From an uncultured Lachnospiraceae bacterium (lineage in GTDB: Bacteria > Bacillota > Clostridia > Lachnospirales > Lachnospiraceae), in assembly GCA_902787715.1 (NCBI GenBank), contig CADAHQ010000008.1:62001-126000 (forward strand): a stretch of 64,000 nucleotides of DNA. The letters run 5' to 3'. The position numbers and the translations under genes are program-made. Positions 61,286 through 64,000 of the stretch are shown here, piece after piece. The notes beneath the pieces are model-generated. The model did not search any database and was not told the DNA's origin. It worked only from the letters and a program-made list of their open reading frames with translations. The stretch's first letter is position 1; the number at the start of each line of letters is the position of its first letter.

Positions 61286-62392
61286 TTACTGTCCGTCAGC
61301 CGCTGCCGCGGGTTCGTCGACGCGGATCTCAAGCTTATGCCCGGCCGAAAGCTTCGCGAAGATCGGATCCGTGATAAAATGATACACCATATGCACGCAC
61401 CAGCAGGCGAGATACAGCCCGACTGCGCATGCGGCAATATGGAGCAGCATCACAAAGACATTGCCCTGAACAAACCGTTCGATCGGAATGTGTTTGAGCA
61501 GTACGCTGTGGAGAAGGAATACGGAAAATACTCCCTCCGCGAGCTTGTTGATCACCTTGTTCGTTCCGAGACTGAGCCTGCCAAACAGAACGAACACGAC
61601 AACCGCGATCAGGATGATCAGCGGATTGCAGTACTCCCAGGCGCTGGGCTCCTTAAAATACCCGAACTTCACGTTAAGCATCGACCATCCGAAGACAGCC
61701 GCCGCGCTGAGCACGAAAATCCCGAGCAGAGAGACGGTCTTCCACTCCTTGATCCCGCCATTCGAGCGGAACAGGTACGCTCCGATCAGATACATGAGAA
61801 GGAAGTTGACGAGGGAATACCCCCACTGGCTTCCGTATTTTCCGATCGTGCTCAACCCGATGATCTCCTCCCCGTCAATCTCGCCGAGGACATCCACGAT
61901 CGTCGGATAGACCGAGAAGAGAACAATGCCGATCACCACAAGGGTTCTCAGGTTCCTGTCGTTCAGCCGGTCGATGAGCGCGTTGATAAATGGGGCAAGA
62001 ATGTAAACCGCGCAGTAGAGGATGAGGAAGTAGTTCGCCGGGATCATCGACGTAAACATCGTCTTCACCGAGAGCGCGGACTGCTTCGCGATCACCTGGG
62101 CGAGATACACTCCCTCGCTGAACAGCATCACCTGCACCGTCAGTTCAATGGGCTTCCACAGGCTCACCTTCTTCGTCCTGCACAGAAAATACCCCGAGAT
62201 CAGGATGAAGAGATTGACCCCGCAATCAAATACCGCCTGAAGGATATACAGGATATAGTAATTCACGGATCCCTGCCGCACGAAGGACATGCCGCCGCCG
62301 ACACCAGGGTTGTTGTAATGAAGCACAATAACCCCGATGATCGCAAGGATACGCAAAAGCTCAATATTCGATTGCCTCTCTCGCTTCGCCAC
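61286..62392 (-). CDS. Acyltransferase family 3 (OafA-like) membrane protein
   Basis: 368 residues, about ten helices. Acyltransferase_3 signs: a start RQSNIELLRILAIIGVIVLHYNNPG with the RxxxxRxxAxxxVxxxH layout, then NLFILISGYFLCR. It adds acetyl or another acyl group to a sugar or lipid-linked glycan. GTG start at 62392, AAAGGA 10 nt upstream. A second acylation function besides the MBOAT/DHHW pair. Confidence 0.87.
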   Translation of the reverse strand: MAKRERQSNIELLRILAIIGVIVLHYNNPGVGGGMSFVRQGSVNYYILYILQAVFDCGVNLFILISGYFLCRTKKVSLWKPIELTVQVMLFSEGVYLAQVIAKQSALSVKTMFTSMIPANYFLILYCAVYILAPFINALIDRLNDRNLRTLVVIGIVLFSVYPTIVDVLGEIDGEEIIGLSTIGKYGSQWGYSLVNFLLMYLIGAYLFRSNGGIKEWKTVSLLGIFVLSAAAVFGWSMLNVKFGYFKEPSAWEYCNPLIILIAVVVFVLFGRLSLGTNKVINKLAEGVFSVFLLHSVLLKHIPIERFVQGNVFVMLLHIAACAVGLYLACWCVHMVYHFITDPIFAKLSAGHKLEIRVDEPAAAADGQ

Positions 62393-62427
62393 TGTTAATG
62401 GATCCTTTCCCCCGCTGCTGTTGTTTC

Positions 62428-63504
62428 TCAGGAAAATCTTCCGACGAAATCCATCGTCGAGCAGTTCTCGAGAGGAAGCTTCACCGGCTTTCCTTCCGCC
62501 GCGGACTTGTAGATGGCAAGCACCAGCTCAAGCGCGCGCTTTCCTGCCTCACCGTCCACCAGAAGCTTTTCCGTGCCTTCAATGGCATTGATGACGTTGC
62601 GATACAGCTTGGTGTGGCCGAAACCGTAAACGTTCGGAGGGTTCTCCGAGCATTCCTTCTTGACTGCCTCCTCATCTCCGAAGTAATCGGAGAACTTCCA
62701 CTCCTCGATGATGTTGACAGCCTCGCCGCCGGCCTTCACGGTTCCCTTCTCGCCGAAGATATACAGCGTCTCCTCAAGGTTCTTCGGGAATACGTCCGTG
62801 GTTCCCTCGATGGTGCCGTAACTTCCGTTCTTGAACTTGACAACCGCAAGTCCGAGGTCCTCCGCCTCGATGTACGGGTGGATCAGACGGTCGGTCATAC
62901 CGTAAACCGTGTCGATCTCATCACCCATCATCCAGCGGAGAAGGTCGATGTCATGAATGCACTGGTTCATCAGAGCGCCGCCGTCCTGCTCCCAGGTTCC
63001 GCGCCATGCGGCACGGTCATAATACTCGTGATTTCTCGCCCAGCGGATATGCGCGGTGCCGTAGAGAAGCTTGCCGAAGCGGTTCTTCTCCAGAGCCTTG
63101 CGGATCTCCTGGATTGACTTGTTGAACCGGTTCTGATGGTTGGCGCACACAAGCACACCCTTCTCCTTGCCGGCCTTGATGATCGCGTCAGCATCCGCGA
63201 GGGAGAGCGCGATGGGTTTCTCGATGATCACGTTGCAGCCTGCAGCGATGCAGTCGAAAGCGATCGCTGCGTGCTTGCCGGACTCGGTAGCGATCGCCAC
63301 GAGTTCGGGCTTCTCCGCAGCAAGCAGTTCCTTGTAATCCTCGTAGATCTTAACCTTATTGGGATCCAGGTCGAACTTGAGGATCTTGTCCTCCGCGTTC
63401 GCTCTTACAATGTCGCAGACAGCCACGATCTCGAGGCCGTTGTTCTTCGCGGCCATCACATGGTTCGGTGAGATCCGTCCGCATCCGATCAGTGCATACT
63501 TCAT
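62428..63504 (-). CDS. Gfo/Idh/MocA-family NAD(P) sugar oxidoreductase (WlbA/WbpB-like)
   Basis: 358 residues. NAD site ALIGCGRISPNHV, then EKPIALSLADADAII (the EKP motif), VCANHQNRFNKSIQEIRKAL and GGALMNQCIHDIDLLRWMMG. Similar enzymes oxidise C3 of UDP-N-acetylglucosaminuronate. The gene directly upstream encodes the matching N-acetyltransferase type, which supports this, but the aminotransferase of that pathway is not in the window. Confidence 0.87.
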   Translation of the reverse strand: MKYALIGCGRISPNHVMAAKNNGLEIVAVCDIVRANAEDKILKFDLDPNKVKIYEDYKELLAAEKPELVAIATESGKHAAIAFDCIAAGCNVIIEKPIALSLADADAIIKAGKEKGVLVCANHQNRFNKSIQEIRKALEKNRFGKLLYGTAHIRWARNHEYYDRAAWRGTWEQDGGALMNQCIHDIDLLRWMMGDEIDTVYGMTDRLIHPYIEAEDLGLAVVKFKNGSYGTIEGTTDVFPKNLEETLYIFGEKGTVKAGGEAVNIIEEWKFSDYFGDEEAVKKECSENPPNVYGFGHTKLYRNVINAIEGTEKLLVDGEAGKRALELVLAIYKSAAEGKPVKLPLENCSTMDFVGRFS

Positions 63505-63505
63505 G

Positions 63506-64000
63506 TTACTTCGTCTCCTTCAATTTGATTTGTCCGTCTGTATTCGTATATGCTTTTCCGCATTCCGTGCATATCAGTTCCCCGTTCAGTCTGCAGCCGC
63601 ACTGGCATACATACCCGAGCAGCCTGTCGGGATTTCCGACCACGAGGTTGTAGTCCGCAACATTGTGGGCAACCACGGTTCCCGCGCCGATCATCGCGTA
63701 CTCGCCGATGTCATGGCCGCAGATGATCGTGGCGTTGGCCCCGATCGTGGCTCCCTTACCGACTCTCGTCTTTCGGAACTCGTGCTTACGGCTGATGAAC
63801 GCCCTCGGGTTGATCACGTTCGTAAAAACACAGTTCGGTCCGAGGAACACGTCGTCTGCAACCTCCACGCCGCTGTAGATCGCGATATTGTTCTTGATCC
63901 TCACGCCGTTTCCGATGCGCACGCCCTTCTCGATGAAAACATTGGCGCCGATATTGCAGTTTTCCCCGATCACGACATCGTCCTGAATGATGCAGTTCTG
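63506..64000 (-). CDS. Left-handed beta-helix N-acetyltransferase (WbpD/WlbB-like), 5' part outside window
   Basis: At least 165 residues; the frame is open to base 64000, so the true start lies beyond the right edge. Hexapeptide repeats are obvious (IGENCNIGANVFIEKGVRIGNGV; GPNCVFTNVINPRAF; GATIGANATIICGHDIGEYAMIGAGTVV). These lines match WbpD/WlbB, which acetylate the 3-amino group of UDP-GlcNAc3N-uronate. An extra C-terminal tail with CQCGCRLNGELICTECGK has four or five Cys resembling a small zinc ribbon. One bp from the Gfo/Idh gene. Confidence 0.87.
   Translation of the reverse strand, partial: QNCIIQDDVVIGENCNIGANVFIEKGVRIGNGVRIKNNIAIYSGVEVADDVFLGPNCVFTNVINPRAFISRKHEFRKTRVGKGATIGANATIICGHDIGEYAMIGAGTVVAHNVADYNLVVGNPDRLLGYVCQCGCRLNGELICTECGKAYTNTDGQIKLKETK

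Overview
The window reads as chromosomal DNA from a Gram-positive, moderately GC-rich Firmicute, most likely a Clostridia member close to Lachnospiraceae. The signs are sortase-anchored pili, InlB-type repeats, YhaM, RlmD, MutS2, TrmL, Gram-positive-type Shine-Dalgarno sites and near-consensus sigma-A promoters. Almost every gene is on the minus strand; only a sigma factor/anti-sigma pair (31.2-32.9 kb) is on plus. I see no rRNA, tRNA, CRISPR array, transposase or phage gene. The genus assignment is inference.

Region 1 (1-11.5 kb) is a surface-appendage locus. Read leftward it runs: FctA/Spy0128-like pilin, a signal-peptidase homologue that has lost both catalytic residues (SipA-like), a class B sortase with an unusual C-terminal membrane extension, a 2211-residue InlB-repeat adhesin, and the start of another secreted protein. 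Pilin and adhesin end in related non-LPXTG sorting signals (ISPTGV, IAPTAV). A strong promoter lies before the pilin and a terminator directly after it.

Region 2 (11.5-31 kb) is mixed. It holds a polysaccharide flippase, an esterase-like hydrolase, a phosphoribosyltransferase and an AT-richer accessory block with an AlbA_2 protein (15.5-18.5 kb). A housekeeping run follows: rlmD, yhaM, an HtrA-like pseudoprotease, a two-component system and mutS2. Next come trmL, an aminotransferase and an Lrp regulator, preceded by a highly structured 129-nt leader that is the best candidate for an undescribed RNA element. An AIR-synthase-like protein closes the region.

Region 3 (31-41.5 kb) carries the sigma/anti-sigma operon, a five-gene ABC exporter operon starting with a 34-residue membrane peptide, an 867-bp repeat-rich non-coding gap and a GH13 amylase with low-complexity insertions.

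Region 4 (41.5-64 kb) is a cell-surface polysaccharide cluster. It contains two Wzz-like proteins, a Wzm/Wzt ABC exporter, three glycosyltransferases, an MBOAT/DHHW acylation pair, a UDP-sugar dehydrogenase, the full dTDP-L-rhamnose pathway (rfbBADC), an epimerase, a Wzx flippase, an acyltransferase, and a Gfo/Idh oxidoreductase with a hexapeptide N-acetyltransferase of the acetamido-uronic-acid type. The predicted product contains rhamnose and probably uronic acid, and is acylated. From about 45 kb rightward GATC is much denser, suggesting separate ancestry for this cluster.
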